A stretch of DNA of 64,000 nucleotides from CAVZBW01 sp963778465 (GCA_963778465.1 CAVZUK010000003.1:1798001-1862000), one strand, 5' to 3'; positions 1-9,149 are shown, numbered from the stretch's first letter. Notes: generated from the sequence alone by a model not told the origin. Program-made: numbers and translations.

Positions 1-33
1 GGATGTTCTTCCGGCCCCATCCTGAGGACGGAG

Positions 34-50
34 ATCACGCCGGGCGTGAT
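34..50 (-). terminator. small hairpin downstream of the cold-shock gene
   Basis: An 8-base inverted repeat (ATCACGCC / GGCGTGAT) with a single-base spacer lies about 24 bases beyond the cold-shock stop codon. There is no T tract, so it is at best a weak Rho-independent terminator or an mRNA-stabilising hairpin. Confidence 0.3.
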
Positions 51-73
51 ACCTCGGCCAGAGTCGCAAGGGC

Positions 74-277
74 CTAGAGCACCCGTACGTTCTGTGCTTC
101 CGGCCCCTTCCGGCCCTGGGCCAGGTCGAACTCGACCTGCTGGTTTTCCTCGAGGCTCTTGTACCCGTCTCCTGCCACGTTGGAGTAGTGCACGAAGACG
201 TCCTTCTCCCCACTGGTCGGGGTGATGAAGCCGAAGCCCTTGTCGCGGTTGAAGAACTTCACCGTTCCAGTTGCCAT
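74..277 (-). CDS. cspA: cold-shock protein (CspA family)
   Basis: This 67-residue protein is a complete single OB-fold cold-shock domain, the usual length for the family. It begins MATGTVKFFNRDKGFGFI, which carries the RNP1-type KGFGFI motif. The RNP2-type VFVHYS motif follows at about residues 29-34. Such proteins bind single-stranded RNA or DNA in the cytoplasm and act as RNA chaperones. The start was chosen at the ATG opening the domain. An upstream in-frame extension reads through the leader and is not protein-like. A GAGGA site lies about 8 bases before the ATG. The roughly 70-base leader contains the AAAG tetranucleotide tract listed separately, which may influence translation. Family identity is certain; the exact physiological role (cold-inducible or constitutive) cannot be read from the sequence. 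Confidence 0.95.
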   Translation of the reverse strand: MATGTVKFFNRDKGFGFITPTSGEKDVFVHYSNVAGDGYKSLEENQQVEFDLAQGRKGPEAQNVRVL

Positions 278-288
278 GTTGTTGTCCT

Positions 289-312
289 CTTTCTTTCTTT
301 CTTTCTTTCTTT
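289..312 (-). repeat. (AAAG)6 tetranucleotide tract in the cspA leader
   Basis: Six perfect CTTT units on the plus strand read as AAAG repeats on the coding strand. They sit immediately upstream of the GAGGA ribosome binding site of the cold-shock gene. The tract is outside the reading frame, so length changes would alter leader length or purine content, not the protein. Tetranucleotide runs are slippage-prone and unusual in GC-rich DNA. Confidence 0.9.
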
Positions 313-348
313 CTGTTGCTTTCGTCGCTCGTCTTTGGAGCAAAGAGG

Positions 349-645
349 TCAGGACCGTTTGCCCGGACCCAACTTCTCGTAGGGGTGGCCGCAGGCGGAT
401 GGCTCGCCGAGCGCTCCGTAGGTGCGGCAGCGCTGGTCGTCGCACCATCCGACGAGTCGCCCTCCCTCGCGGACATCGAAAGAGTGCAGGGCACAGAGCG
501 CGATGTCGGGCAGGATCACGGTGACCGAATACGACGGATCACTTGGGTCAAGGCCACGGGCCAGCGTCCGGCGTGGTGGCTCGATCGCCTCAGTCGCCGG
601 CTCGGCGCACAGGGCGCAGGACAAATCGGATGCAGTAGACGTCAC
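349..645 (-). CDS. small cysteine-rich hypothetical protein
   Basis: The product is 98 residues and I do not recognise its family. It has a CALC pair near residue 10, a CAL at about 51, a GWCDDQRC pair near residues 66-73 and a CGH at about 84. This pattern fits a small zinc-binding protein, though that is inference. The GTG start is chosen because the stop codon of the upstream gene overlaps it (TAGTG, one base shared), indicating translational coupling. Internal codons are GC-ending, supporting real coding. The cold-shock gene lies 71 bases downstream on the same strand. No membrane segment or signal peptide is evident. Confidence 0.65.
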   Translation of the reverse strand: MTSTASDLSCALCAEPATEAIEPPRRTLARGLDPSDPSYSVTVILPDIALCALHSFDVREGGRLVGWCDDQRCRTYGALGEPSACGHPYEKLGPGKRS

Positions 646-1013
646 TACCGGAGGGCCTCTCGGAACTTCTCGACACCCATCAGGCGGCGCTTCACCTTCT
701 CGGGATCTGCCGCATCTCTCGTGCGGATCCGTTCCTCGAGTCGGTCGAGCCGTCCCTCTTCGCGCTCGACGAGCTGGCGCCGATCGTCGCCGTTGTACGC
801 ACCGAGGGCTCGCACGAAGCTTCGGTGGGCGTCGATCGCTCGGTCGAGCTCCAGGCGGCGGGCGATGGCGGAGAAGGAGCACCCGCCTTCGCGCAGAGCC
901 AGCACCTGTGCGTCCAATTCCTGGGCCGCCGGGCGCTGCCGTCTCGACGTCTTGCCTCGTTCGGGCGCCCCCGTACGTCTTTGAGCCGTCTTCGGACGGG
1001 TGCGTCTAGGCAC
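645..1013 (-). CDS. small basic protein with a helix-turn-helix-like segment
   Basis: This 122-residue protein is unrecognised. The first 30 residues are very basic (many R and K). Residues about 32-60 (EGGCSFSAIARRLELDRA) look like a helix-turn-helix of the kind that senses repeated DNA patterns. The rest is a charged helix, possibly coiled coil (EEGRLDRLEERI). Its stop overlaps the GTG start of the cysteine-rich gene, so the two are probably made together, and a DNA-associated role for the pair is conceivable. The GTG start at 1013 has no strong ribosome binding site, so the N-terminus is uncertain. Confidence 0.6.
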   Translation of the reverse strand: MPRRTRPKTAQRRTGAPERGKTSRRQRPAAQELDAQVLALREGGCSFSAIARRLELDRAIDAHRSFVRALGAYNGDDRRQLVEREEGRLDRLEERIRTRDAADPEKVKRRLMGVEKFREALR

Positions 1014-1064
1014 GGCAGTGGCCGCACTTGCCGGGAGAGGTGCCGTGGCCGACTTCCCGGTCGG

Positions 1065-1325
1065 TCACGAGGAGAGCCGTTCGAGGTCCGCCCGAATCCG
1101 ATCCCGACGCACCTCGAAGTCCTCGGAAGTGATCTCGCCGTCCTCGAAGGCTCGCTGGAGCTCACGCAAGTCGTCGATCAGCTCCGCTTCGCTTCGATGC
1201 GAGGGCTCGGCTCCATCCGCGTCCTCGGCGCCAGCGGCTTGTCGAACGGCTTTCCGCTCTGCTTTGACATGAGCCCGTTCCAGCTTCTTGCGCTCGCGCT
1301 GGCGTTTGCCAACAGAGCTGCTCAC
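1065..1325 (-). CDS. SHOCT-domain small protein
   Basis: The protein has 86 residues. The N-terminal half is a charged, probably helical segment (KRQRERKKLERAHVKAERK). The C-terminal half contains a SHOCT-like motif (LRELQRAFEDGEITSEDFE), a short alpha-helical module often found at the end of actinobacterial proteins and thought to mediate oligomerisation. An AGGAGA sequence sits about 5 bases before the GTG start. It lies between the two-gene cluster at 349-1013 and the sigma factor gene, all on the minus strand, but with gaps of 51 and 275 bases, so co-transcription is uncertain. Confidence 0.7.
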   Translation of the reverse strand: MSSSVGKRQRERKKLERAHVKAERKAVRQAAGAEDADGAEPSHRSEAELIDDLRELQRAFEDGEITSEDFEVRRDRIRADLERLSS

Positions 1326-1600
1326 CGGAGTCTCCTGAGCGACGTCGCGCCAGCCCGTGCCCGGTCACTCACGGCATGGGAGGAATTGCGGGCGGGGGAA
1401 CGAGGGAGGACGTGCCCCGGAGGGGTTTGCCCTGACAGTGAAAGATGGGTGACTCCGTTCGGATCCGGCCGACTCGGGGATCTCTCGAACGGGCCACGCC
1501 GGCGAGTACCGGCGACATCGCGATCCTACCAGGCGGGACGCCGTTCGAACCGGCGCCCCGCGGTGCGTACCAACGGCTGCGCACAGCCCTCAGGCCAGCG
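1326..1600. other. intergenic stretch after the sigma factor gene
   Basis: No protein-like frame is present. A hairpin-forming sequence (CGCCGG / CCGGCG around a 6-base loop, near 1498-1515) lies about 90 bases beyond the sigma gene stop and could be a weak terminator. A TTCGAAC element near 1550 resembles a T-loop but lacks the rest of a tRNA. Confidence 0.4.
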
Positions 1601-2545
<945 letters not shown>

Positions 2546-2827
2546 TCGCCCTCGTCTCCTGAGGCCCGGGCGGATCGATGCGACGGGCACCGCCGCCCTT
2601 GAGCGCTGCTGCCGGTCGTCGCCCGGTGGATCCGGGCATGTAGCCACCGTGCGCGCAAGGCTCACGCTAGCCGACTCCGGCTTGCTAGCTCCGCGCCCTG
2701 CCAAGCGGGGCCACCGCTCGCGTGTTCACCGCCGACATGGTGGTGGGTCGAACGGCGTCCGCGTCGCCTGAGCACGAGCACCTGCAGTGGGTGAGCCTGG
2801 TGCGCAGGAATCGACCGGATCCGCCCT

Positions 2828-2944
2828 AAGGAACCCCATCCCTGCGAGCCCAGCCTCCGCCAGGCCACAGGAGCTGAAGGGCCCGCTGACGCCGAAGTCC
2901 CGAACGTGGACCGACCGCCCGTCATAGTCGACGATACGGTCGAC
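2828..2944 (-). pseudogene. remnant of an alpha/beta hydrolase gene
   Basis: On the minus strand this stretch encodes VDRIVDYDGRSVHVRDFG. The intact hydrolase at 9422-10468 has VDRVVDGDGRSVHVRDFG at its second-domain boundary. After this the homology continues only in a shifted frame (LLWPGGGWARRDGV against LLWHGAGCDASVWEAMV). The fragment is therefore frameshifted and truncated, with no catalytic residues. It is a decayed duplicate of part of that gene or of a close relative. The surrounding 2546-3103 region contains no other convincing coding sequence. Confidence 0.6.
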
Positions 2945-3103
2945 GTTCGCCGCTGAGACCCCGCTCGCATCCGAGTATGACCGGCTTGCGCTGCTCGTTT
3001 GGCGGGGCGCGCCATGCGCTTGCCACTCGCTCTGGCCGCTCCCGGGGGGCACCTCTTGGATGACGGGATTCGCTCGTCTTGAGGAGAATCGCCAGCGTTC
3101 AGA

Positions 3104-3481
3104 TCAGTGGTCGAAGGACGGCACCCCGACGCCCCAATCGACGGTGGTGACCCTTCCCCCGGCTACGGAGACGGCCCGCACCGGACCGCCACCCTTTGGT
3201 CGCACGAAGTGGGTGCCTCGTTGCACCTCGAAGAAGGCGGCGTAGACGGTGCCATGGGGGAGATGTCGCGCTCGTACCGCGACATGCGACCCATGCCACG
3301 TCGTTCCCTCCCGTGTGATCTCGATCTCGCGACCCGACCACTCGGGCGGAAAGTGGACGACGATTGCGCCAACGTCGCCGCCGAGGTCGGCCACCACGCT
3401 TCCGCTCGTGCTCGGTGCGGGCAGGATCTCCGGCACTCGGGGTGGATCCGTTGCACCACCGGCAGTGTTTGCCCGGGACAC
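3104..3481 (-). CDS. hypothetical protein, last gene of the DUF4331 operon
   Basis: The 125-residue protein has a beta-rich pattern (GAIVVHFPPEWSGREIEI, GTVYAAFFEVQRGTHFV, VRAVSVAGGRVTTVDW) that suggests a small beta-sandwich. I cannot name its function. It starts with GTG 11 bases after the DUF4331 stop, with AAGGGC just before it, so it is almost certainly co-transcribed with that gene. No signal peptide or membrane segment is visible. The preserved beta pattern and GC-rich third positions argue that it is real. Confidence 0.7.
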   Translation of the reverse strand: MSRANTAGGATDPPRVPEILPAPSTSGSVVADLGGDVGAIVVHFPPEWSGREIEITREGTTWHGSHVAVRARHLPHGTVYAAFFEVQRGTHFVRPKGGGPVRAVSVAGGRVTTVDWGVGVPSFDH

Positions 3482-3492
3482 GATCGCCCTTG

Positions 3493-4914
3493 TCAGCTGG
3501 CCGGCGTCGAGAACCCGCCGTGGGGAATCCCGAGATAGGGGAATGAGGTCAAGTACGCCTCGGTGTTGTTGGCCGTGAGATCCTGAGGTCCGGTGGTCAA
3601 ACCCGGCGTGATCTCACCGGCGGCGCCATCCGGCTTGAAGGCGGGATCGACGAGCGGCAGGGTGGCGCCGGCGATCGCCCGCAGTTCGATCGTGACCACG
3701 TCGTCGTACACCCTGCGGCCGTTGGGGAAGCCTCCGGCGTCCCCACCGACCAGTCCGAGATTGCTCGCCTTGTTGAGTGGCGTGGGAGGGATGGCGATGT
3801 TCAGCCGTAGCTGGTCGGCCCGCCGGGTTCCCGTGGAATTCTGGAACCCGGCCACCACCCCCGCGGGTAGGCCCGTCAGAAGGATGGCGACCAGGTCGGC
3901 ACGGTTGGGTGTGCCCGCGTTGTAGGCCGCCAGGTTGGGGAACACGTTGGGATACAACACGGGAAGCAACTGAGCGAGCTCGGGGTTGCTCACGCCAGCC
4001 GCGAATTGCGCGTCGTTCTGCGGGCCCGAGGCGTTCCACAGGTCCTTCTTGGCCATCGGCACGAGGACTTCGTTGAACAGCGGGTTCCCGAGCCGCGACA
4101 CCTGGACCCACGGACCAGCCTCGACGACCTGCCCATCGGTCTCGCGCACGCTCGCCTTGCTTCGACTGGCGGAGGTCCAGATGCCGAGCACCGCTCCCGG
4201 CGAGGTGGAGCTCGACGGGATCTGTCCGTTCGCGGTCAGGTGCTCCCTCTTGACCTGGAGTGCGATGGAGTGCACGTTCAGGGCCTTGGTCGAGTTGATC
4301 CCGGCCATCGCTCCGAGGGCTCCCGAGACGCCGAAGGTCGTATGGAGCTGCTCGAACGGTCGGAGAACACCCAGGTCGAAGATGGCGCCGAGGTCGACGT
4401 AGAAGCCCTCGGCGCGCTGTCCCGCGAAGACCTGGTCTCCGCCCGGCAGGGCCTGGACGGCACTGGAGGCCAAAGCCGGGTAGTCGGGAGTCGAAAGGGG
4501 ACCGATGTTGCACGGAGGGCACGGCAAGCCCGAGGCCAACTGGGTCGAAGCGTTGGTCTTCAGGTTCACCTGGGTCACCGAGTAGGTCTGGCGACGGTTC
4601 CAGTGGGCGTCGGTCAGGCTCTGGATGGGTCCCGTGTTGTAGAGGAAGGTGTTCGGATTGGCGATCGTGGTGTTGAACCGGAACTGATAGACGATGTCCG
4701 GCAGAGCGTCCCCGTTGTTGTCGATCCATATCTGGTAGAGGACGTCGTCGCCGAATTCGAAGAAGTTCGGCCCTCCGTCCGGACCCTCGAGAGGGAGGTA
4801 GTTGGCGATGATGGTGACGTAGTCGGGCCGGTCGGGGCTGACGAAGGCGTAGAGGTCCGTACTGTCTGCGACCGGATCCTTTGAGATCTCGGGGGCTTCT
4901 CGGTGAGACGACAC
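3493..4914 (-). CDS. DUF4331 family protein
   Basis: The 473-residue product begins with SSHREAPEISKDPVADSTDL, the hallmark of DUF4331 proteins (S-H-R-E-A-P followed by D-x-T-D-x-Y-A-F). It continues with typical blocks such as FEFGDDVLYQIWIDNNGD and FAGQREGFYVDLG-like sequence. The family is widespread in bacteria, often secreted or envelope-linked, and its biochemical role is unknown. GTG at 4914 is chosen because AAGGAG lies 5-6 bases before it and the conserved motif starts right there. It has no signal peptide of its own, whereas the gene 49 bases upstream encodes a Tat-signal protein. The three genes 4964-5263, 3493-4914 and 3104-3481 form one operon. Confidence 0.88.
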   Translation of the reverse strand: MSSHREAPEISKDPVADSTDLYAFVSPDRPDYVTIIANYLPLEGPDGGPNFFEFGDDVLYQIWIDNNGDALPDIVYQFRFNTTIANPNTFLYNTGPIQSLTDAHWNRRQTYSVTQVNLKTNASTQLASGLPCPPCNIGPLSTPDYPALASSAVQALPGGDQVFAGQRAEGFYVDLGAIFDLGVLRPFEQLHTTFGVSGALGAMAGINSTKALNVHSIALQVKREHLTANGQIPSSSTSPGAVLGIWTSASRSKASVRETDGQVVEAGPWVQVSRLGNPLFNEVLVPMAKKDLWNASGPQNDAQFAAGVSNPELAQLLPVLYPNVFPNLAAYNAGTPNRADLVAILLTGLPAGVVAGFQNSTGTRRADQLRLNIAIPPTPLNKASNLGLVGGDAGGFPNGRRVYDDVVTIELRAIAGATLPLVDPAFKPDGAAGEITPGLTTGPQDLTANNTEAYLTSFPYLGIPHGGFSTPAS

Positions 4915-4963
4915 GTGGGCTCCTTGGGTCGTTGGGTGGGGGTTGGGGAGTGAACGATCGAGG

Positions 4964-5263
4964 TCAACGGGTCGCCCGGAAGAGGCGCGTGGCGAGGCCA
5001 GGATCCCGCAGGACCACCTCTTTCGTCCCCGAGAAGATCCCGATCTCCCCGGTGCTGAGATCTCGCACGTGGGCGACCAACGGACCGTCGAGGGCACCCG
5101 GAAGGCCGCCGGCCTGGGCGGCTTCGTCCTCAGCAGCGGGAGCGTCCGACTCGAACGTGTCCAGGACGGCGCTGGCAGATCCCGGGAGAGCGGCGATCAC
5201 CCCGGCCGCTGCGAGCGCAGAGGTCCCGCGCCGCAAGAAGGTGCGCCGATTGAACGGTCCCAT
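4964..5263 (-). CDS. small Tat-secreted protein upstream of DUF4331
   Basis: The 99-residue protein opens MGPFNRRTFLRRG, a twin-arginine signal. A hydrophobic stretch (LAAAGVIAALPG) and an A-x-A-type cleavage site (SASA) near residue 32 follow. The mature part is about 65 residues and acidic at first, then reads like a beta domain (LVAHVRDLSTGEIGIFSGTKEVVL), a pattern seen in small Tat proteins beside envelope genes. Of two ATGs, the inner one is preferred because GGGGAG sits 5 bases before it. Its function is unknown. Co-transcription with the DUF4331 gene suggests that it is an exported partner. The upstream gap carries a 16-base dyad. Confidence 0.75.
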   Translation of the reverse strand: MGPFNRRTFLRRGTSALAAAGVIAALPGSASAVLDTFESDAPAAEDEAAQAGGLPGALDGPLVAHVRDLSTGEIGIFSGTKEVVLRDPGLATRLFRATR

Positions 5264-5284
5264 GATCGCTCCCCGCATCTCGGT

Positions 5285-5300
5285 GACGAAGTGCTTCGTC
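5285..5300. promoter_or_regulatory. 16-base dyad upstream of the DUF4331 operon
   Basis: GACGAAG and CTTCGTC arms of 7 bases flank a 2-base centre, about 22 bases upstream of the Tat-protein start. Its position in the leader or promoter of the operon fits a regulator site, or a small hairpin in the mRNA. The rest of 5264-5605 (342 bases) is non-coding and presumably holds the divergent promoters; an AT-rich GAATTAAT block lies near 5333-5340. Confidence 0.35.
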
Positions 5301-5605
5301 GGGTGTTCGGAGTGGCACTGCGGACCGGATGAGAATTAATCGGGCTGTCCGCTTCAGGGAGAATGCGGGTGGCATGGTGCGGTAGTTCCAGCTGGGACGG
5401 GCCGTGGAGGCCCGCTGACCGGGAGGAACCCAGGCGGGCCTGGTCCTCTGGTCTCGACCATTGAGCCGGACGAATTGGAGCAAGAGAAAGAACTGCAGGT
5501 AGAGGGCCGACAGGGAGAGTTCTACGGTGGAGTGGAGGAAGGTGCGACCAGTAGGGCCGCGGCTCGACATCCTGTCCCACGCTCCAGAAGAAGAGGAGAT
5601 CAACA

Positions 5606-5911
5606 GTGGCCGCCACGCTGAAGCTGACGCACAAGGCGATAGGAGCGGAGGTTCGTCGTGGCAGTTACGACATTCTGGTTGATGGTCGGAGCGCCGGATC
5701 GCTCGAAATGAACGACACGATCGAGATACCCATCGAAGCTGGACGTCACACCGTGGAAGTTCGCAATGGCCGAAACTCCAGTCGATCTCAGACCTTCGAC
5801 GCCGGCGAGAGCGAAACCGTCGCCTTCCGCTGCACCGGAAAGAGGTTCCTGCCGATCTTCCTCGCGTCTTTCATCGTTCCCACCTTGGCGATCAAGCTCA
5901 AGCGCGAGTAA
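5606..5911 (+). CDS. small PEGA-like protein with a C-terminal hydrophobic tail
   Basis: The 101-residue protein has a beta-rich body (YDILVDGRSAGSLEMND, IEIPIEAGRHTVEVRNGR) like PEGA or carboxypeptidase-regulatory-like folds that carry a short ligand-binding strand pair. It ends in a hydrophobic tail (FLPIFLASFIVPTLAIKL), which could anchor it in the membrane. The GTG start is supported by AGAGGAG about 8 bases upstream. It is monocistronic and divergent from the DUF4331 operon. I do not recognise a specific function. Confidence 0.7.
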   Translation: MAATLKLTHKAIGAEVRRGSYDILVDGRSAGSLEMNDTIEIPIEAGRHTVEVRNGRNSSRSQTFDAGESETVAFRCTGKRFLPIFLASFIVPTLAIKLKRE

Positions 5912-6182
5912 GTGCCTCACGAATCAGAGTGCTGCCAAACGAATTGTGCTGGGGTAGCGTCGCGTCCCGTGGCGATCCGACGGGATCCCGGCATCGAGGA
6001 GAGATCGAGCTGCAGCGACATCGAGCCCCACGCCGCCGCACTGATCTTCGTCGGGACGGCCGCGGCGTCGCCTTGCGGCTTGTATCGCTCTCACGATGAT
6101 CGGCAGGGGCGTGAAGGGAAGCTGGGAGCCGGCCAGTCAGACCCTCGTGGTCACCGCGACTGACGATGAGGAGGTTTCGAGG

Positions 6183-6818
6183 ATGACCACCGCGATCATC
6201 GGCACTGGGGGGATCGGCTCGGCCATCGCTCGCCAGCTTGGCGCAGGTGGAGAGGCGGTACAGCTCTCGAGCGCCGACCAGGAGTCGGCACGAACGCTGG
6301 CTACCGAGATCGGCCCGGCCGCGGTTTTCGCCGATGACAACCGCGAAGCGTTGCAGGGTGCCGATGCCGTCATCCTCGCGCTGCGGTTTGCCACGCTGAA
6401 GGGCGTCATCGAGGAGATCGCTGATCCGGTGAGTGACAAGGTGGTGGTCGTTCCGAGCAACCCACTCGCCGTCGACGCACAAGGCAATGTCTCGCGCCTC
6501 CTACCGCAAGGGAAATCCTCAGGCGAGGTCGTTGCCGGGTGGTTGCCGGCGGGGGCGCGTTTGGCGATGGCGTTTGGAACCATGTCGGCCGATCTCTTGA
6601 GGGCCTCGAGCAACCGGTCACCGGTGCCGGCGGTGCTCTTCTACGCGACCGGTGACGACCGTGCTGGCGATGAAGTCGAGCGACTGATCCGACGTGCCGG
6701 CTTCGAGCCTGCGAAGGTTGGCGGAATCGAACAGTCGGGTCGACTCGAGGTGGGCGGCGACCTTCACGATCTCATCGTCGGCCCGGCAGAGGCGCGATCA
6801 ATGATCGCGGAGTCCTGA
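6183..6818 (+). CDS. NADPH-dependent F420 reductase-like dinucleotide-binding protein
   Basis: The 211-residue protein starts with a Rossmann nucleotide-binding motif (MTTAIIGTGGIGSAIARQL). The second half, with LPQGKSSGEVVAGWLPAG and a C-terminal GGDLHDLI, matches the COG2085 group that includes F420:NADP oxidoreductase and related predicted dinucleotide-binding enzymes. Those enzymes move hydride between NADP and F420 or another small acceptor in the cytoplasm. The ATG has AGGAGG 8 bases upstream, better than an upstream in-frame ATG at 6096. Actinomycetota commonly use F420, but members of this group also have unrelated substrates, so the precise reaction is uncertain. Confidence 0.8.
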   Translation: MTTAIIGTGGIGSAIARQLGAGGEAVQLSSADQESARTLATEIGPAAVFADDNREALQGADAVILALRFATLKGVIEEIADPVSDKVVVVPSNPLAVDAQGNVSRLLPQGKSSGEVVAGWLPAGARLAMAFGTMSADLLRASSNRSPVPAVLFYATGDDRAGDEVERLIRRAGFEPAKVGGIEQSGRLEVGGDLHDLIVGPAEARSMIAES

Positions 6819-7046
6819 TGACGCTTCTGCAGTGACTCTTCAACCTCGTTTTGGGGTCCGCTAACGTTCCGTCATCCCGTGCTTGCAGGATGGCCGGGAC
6901 AAAGATAGTATACGCTGTTCACTACCTTGAGGATGCCACCGGGCGGAGTCGGTCTGGAGAATTGGTGGCGTCGCGGCCCAGCGAAAGGTTCGGGATCTAT
7001 GCGAGTGGTCGAGCGACGACAGGCACCCTCGTGGATCGGAGCGCTC

Positions 7047-7949
7047 ATGAGCGTGGCGACCGTCGACGACGGCCCGACGCCTGAGCAGCGGCGGATCATC
7101 GAGGCCCTTCAAATGGGGTACTTCGGCATCGACGGGCCCATCACCGCGGATCCCATGGAACCGCAGCACGTAGTGGCGGCTATTACCGACCCCGACGCCA
7201 GGCATCGGCTCATCCAGATGATGATTGTGCTCGAGGTGGCCCGCCATCCCTCGAGCGCCGCCACGGCGACGGCGGTCGAGCGGTACGCGCGGTGGGCCGA
7301 AGTCGACGAGCCAATGCTGATCGTGGCCAGGGACGCCGTCGAAGGCGCGAGGGATTTCGTGAACGCCGACTTCCTGCGATTTTATGAGCCCGAAGTCGCG
7401 CCGCCTGAGTTCGCCAATGTCGATCCGGCCACGATCCCAGACAGCTTGCGTCACCTTTCGGATTGTCACCCCGGCACCTTGGGTCGGGCCTTCACCGATT
7501 TCTACGAGCGCTACGGGCTGGATCTCCCCGGTACCGTGGATCCGCCGCCCGGATACACGATGGCCGACTACATGAACGTCATGGTCAAGCATGACTTCTC
7601 CCACGTGCTGGCCGGTTACGAGCCGAACAACGGTGTCGACGAGCTGGCACTCAACATGATGCTGGTCAGTGTCTCCGACGGCGGCCACCACCATTTCTGC
7701 AACCTGATGGGATCGCTGTCGTTGCACGAGACGGGGATCTTCGAATCCACCGAAGAGACGCCGAAGCAGGCTTCGCTCGATCGGCCAGGCGCACCCGAGG
7801 TCTTTGCCGAAGCCATGCGCAGGGGAGCCGAGTGCAGAGTGGACTTCTGGGACATCGACCACTTGGCCGTGGCCAACGAACCACTCGAGGATGTGCGCCG
7901 AGAGCTGGGCATACCACCGAGGATCGTCCCGCCCGCGCCGCGCCAGTGA
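7047..7949 (+). CDS. Coq4-like protein with TerB-like N-terminus (paralogue 1)
   Basis: The 300-residue protein has a helical N-terminal part (about 1-115) that resembles TerB-like helical bundles. A Coq4-like core follows. The core keeps the metal-binding signature of Coq4, here HDFSHVLAGYEPNNGVDE, with aspartate rather than glutamate at the eleventh-plus-one position and glutamate next to it. It shares the preceding block GTLGRAFTDFYERYGLDLPG with the other two paralogues in this window. In eukaryotes Coq4 supports ubiquinone assembly; this organism is expected to use menaquinone, so the role is unknown. ATG 7047 (GGAG 6 bases upstream) is preferred to an in-frame ATG at 6999. It is a single gene with no obvious operon partner. 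Confidence 0.7.
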   Translation: MSVATVDDGPTPEQRRIIEALQMGYFGIDGPITADPMEPQHVVAAITDPDARHRLIQMMIVLEVARHPSSAATATAVERYARWAEVDEPMLIVARDAVEGARDFVNADFLRFYEPEVAPPEFANVDPATIPDSLRHLSDCHPGTLGRAFTDFYERYGLDLPGTVDPPPGYTMADYMNVMVKHDFSHVLAGYEPNNGVDELALNMMLVSVSDGGHHHFCNLMGSLSLHETGIFESTEETPKQASLDRPGAPEVFAEAMRRGAECRVDFWDIDHLAVANEPLEDVRRELGIPPRIVPPAPRQ

Positions 7950-8078
7950 GGGGTTCGACTCGGATCTATCGACAGAATCCTGCAAATGAGTGCCTCGTGA
8001 CGAAGCCGAAGCTCCGCCAGTCGCGGTCAGCTCGGCCTGACGGGTCCACGTTCCTCCCACGTCACCAGAGACGTAGCG

Positions 8079-8528
8079 TTGGTGGCTGGCGCTCCGAGCC
8101 ATGCCCTGGCGGCCAACGGGGCGTCGGGCCGAGCGGGTGCGGGGGCGGGAGCGTCTTCACCACTAGCCGCGCGACCTGGACGCAAGCGCGGCAGTTGCAG
8201 CCCGGGCAAGTGGTACCCCGAGCAGTTTGGTCTCTCCGTCGCGCTCGCAGATGGGACGCTCACTGTTGGGCCGCCACGCCACACCGTGGACGGTCGCCAG
8301 CTCGCGGGAGGCCGTCTCTATGTTGCCGGGTCCGTTGCCAAGTGGGGCCAGCCGGGGACCTACCAGCAGACCCTCAGGGCCTCGGACGGCATCGCCCGAC
8401 ACCGGTTCGGTTGGTCAGTGGCAGCGTCTGGGGTCTCGGCGCTCGTCGGCGCACCGGAGCGCTCCGTCGATCAGAAGTCCACCTCGGGCTCGGCCTACGT
8501 CTTCTCGAATGGGGGCCCGGCGCAGTAG
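8079..8528 (+). pseudogene. fragment of an FG-GAP repeat protein
   Basis: The frame encodes two recognisable FG-GAP beta-propeller blades (FGLSVALADGTLTVGPP, FGWSVAASGVSALVGAPE). A partial third lies upstream, where DVALVAGAP precedes a degenerate stretch. FG-GAP proteins are normally long, secreted, seven-bladed propellers with a signal peptide. Here there is no signal peptide, no clear start (a TTG or GTG at best) and only the last two or three blades. I therefore call it a truncated remnant, though a short expressed protein cannot be excluded. Confidence 0.5.
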
Positions 8529-8618
8529 TCCGCGCAACTGGCCTCGGGGCCCCTTAGGGCGGGGCCCCTCAGTCGTAGTTTGCACGTCGGACCAGAGGGG
8601 CCGAACCAATGCTTCGGA

Positions 8619-9149
8619 CTATCCGGGGCCCGTTTCCCGTTCTCTGGCGAGCTTCTCCTCCTTGTACCTTCGATGCTGCTCGAGAATGCGCTCATGCGTG
8701 GCTCCGCCGTTGGGCACCTGGGGGTGATGGTGCCGGCACAAGATGTACGGCGTTCCGTCCAGCTGATGATGACCGATCCGCCAGCAACCCTTGGCATGGC
8801 AATTCACCTTTCGGACTCCGGTGTACACCCCCACCCCGACTGCACTGATGAGAGTTGCCTCTCCGAGGTCGGAGCCGAAACCAGACCAGAAGTTGTAGAA
8901 CTCGTCGGGCCCGCCATGGACGGTGCCGGTGTGAAGCGCCACCCAGTGTCGCAGAGCTCCAAAGAACGCAATCAGAATTGCGATCGCGACGACGATGAAG
9001 ACGAGGACCAGCACGAGGATGAGGCGGTTGCCACTGCTGCTCGGCGCGATCTCAGGAGCTCCCGCGTTCGCAGACCTCTCGGTTGGCGGTCTTGACGCTG
9101 AAGCAGCCGGCTGGGTCGAAGGTGAGGTAGCGGAGGATGGATCCGTCAC
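8619..9149 (-). CDS. single-pass membrane protein with Cys/His-rich C-terminus
   Basis: The 176-residue protein has a Ser/Pro-rich cytoplasmic N-terminus and one strong membrane helix (LILVLVLVFIVVAIAILIAFFGAL, residues about 43-66). The C-terminal part is rich in Cys and His (NCHAKGCWRIGHHQ, YILCRHHHPQ), which could bind a metal ion. The last 25 residues are a charged helix. I have seen this type of sequence as hypothetical proteins in actinobacteria and their phages but cannot assign a role. The first 98 bases overlap the small frame at 9052-9375, so the N-terminal start is not certain. Confidence 0.7.
   Translation of the reverse strand: MTDPSSATSPSTQPAASASRPPTERSANAGAPEIAPSSSGNRLILVLVLVFIVVAIAILIAFFGALRHWVALHTGTVHGGPDEFYNFWSGFGSDLGEATLISAVGVGVYTGVRKVNCHAKGCWRIGHHQLDGTPYILCRHHHPQVPNGGATHERILEQHRRYKEEKLARERETGPG

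Noticed and set aside
1540..1565. T-loop-like CGCCG-TTCGAAC-CGGCG sequence, as in a tRNA
   Set aside because: The T arm fits, but the acceptor, D and anticodon arms are missing at the expected distances, and the 5' acceptor partner of CCCCGCG is absent.
7950..8078. Upstream blades of the FG-GAP protein as one intact gene
   Set aside because: The frame upstream of 8079 contains only a short DVALVAGAP remnant and no start or signal peptide, so it does not form a complete gene.
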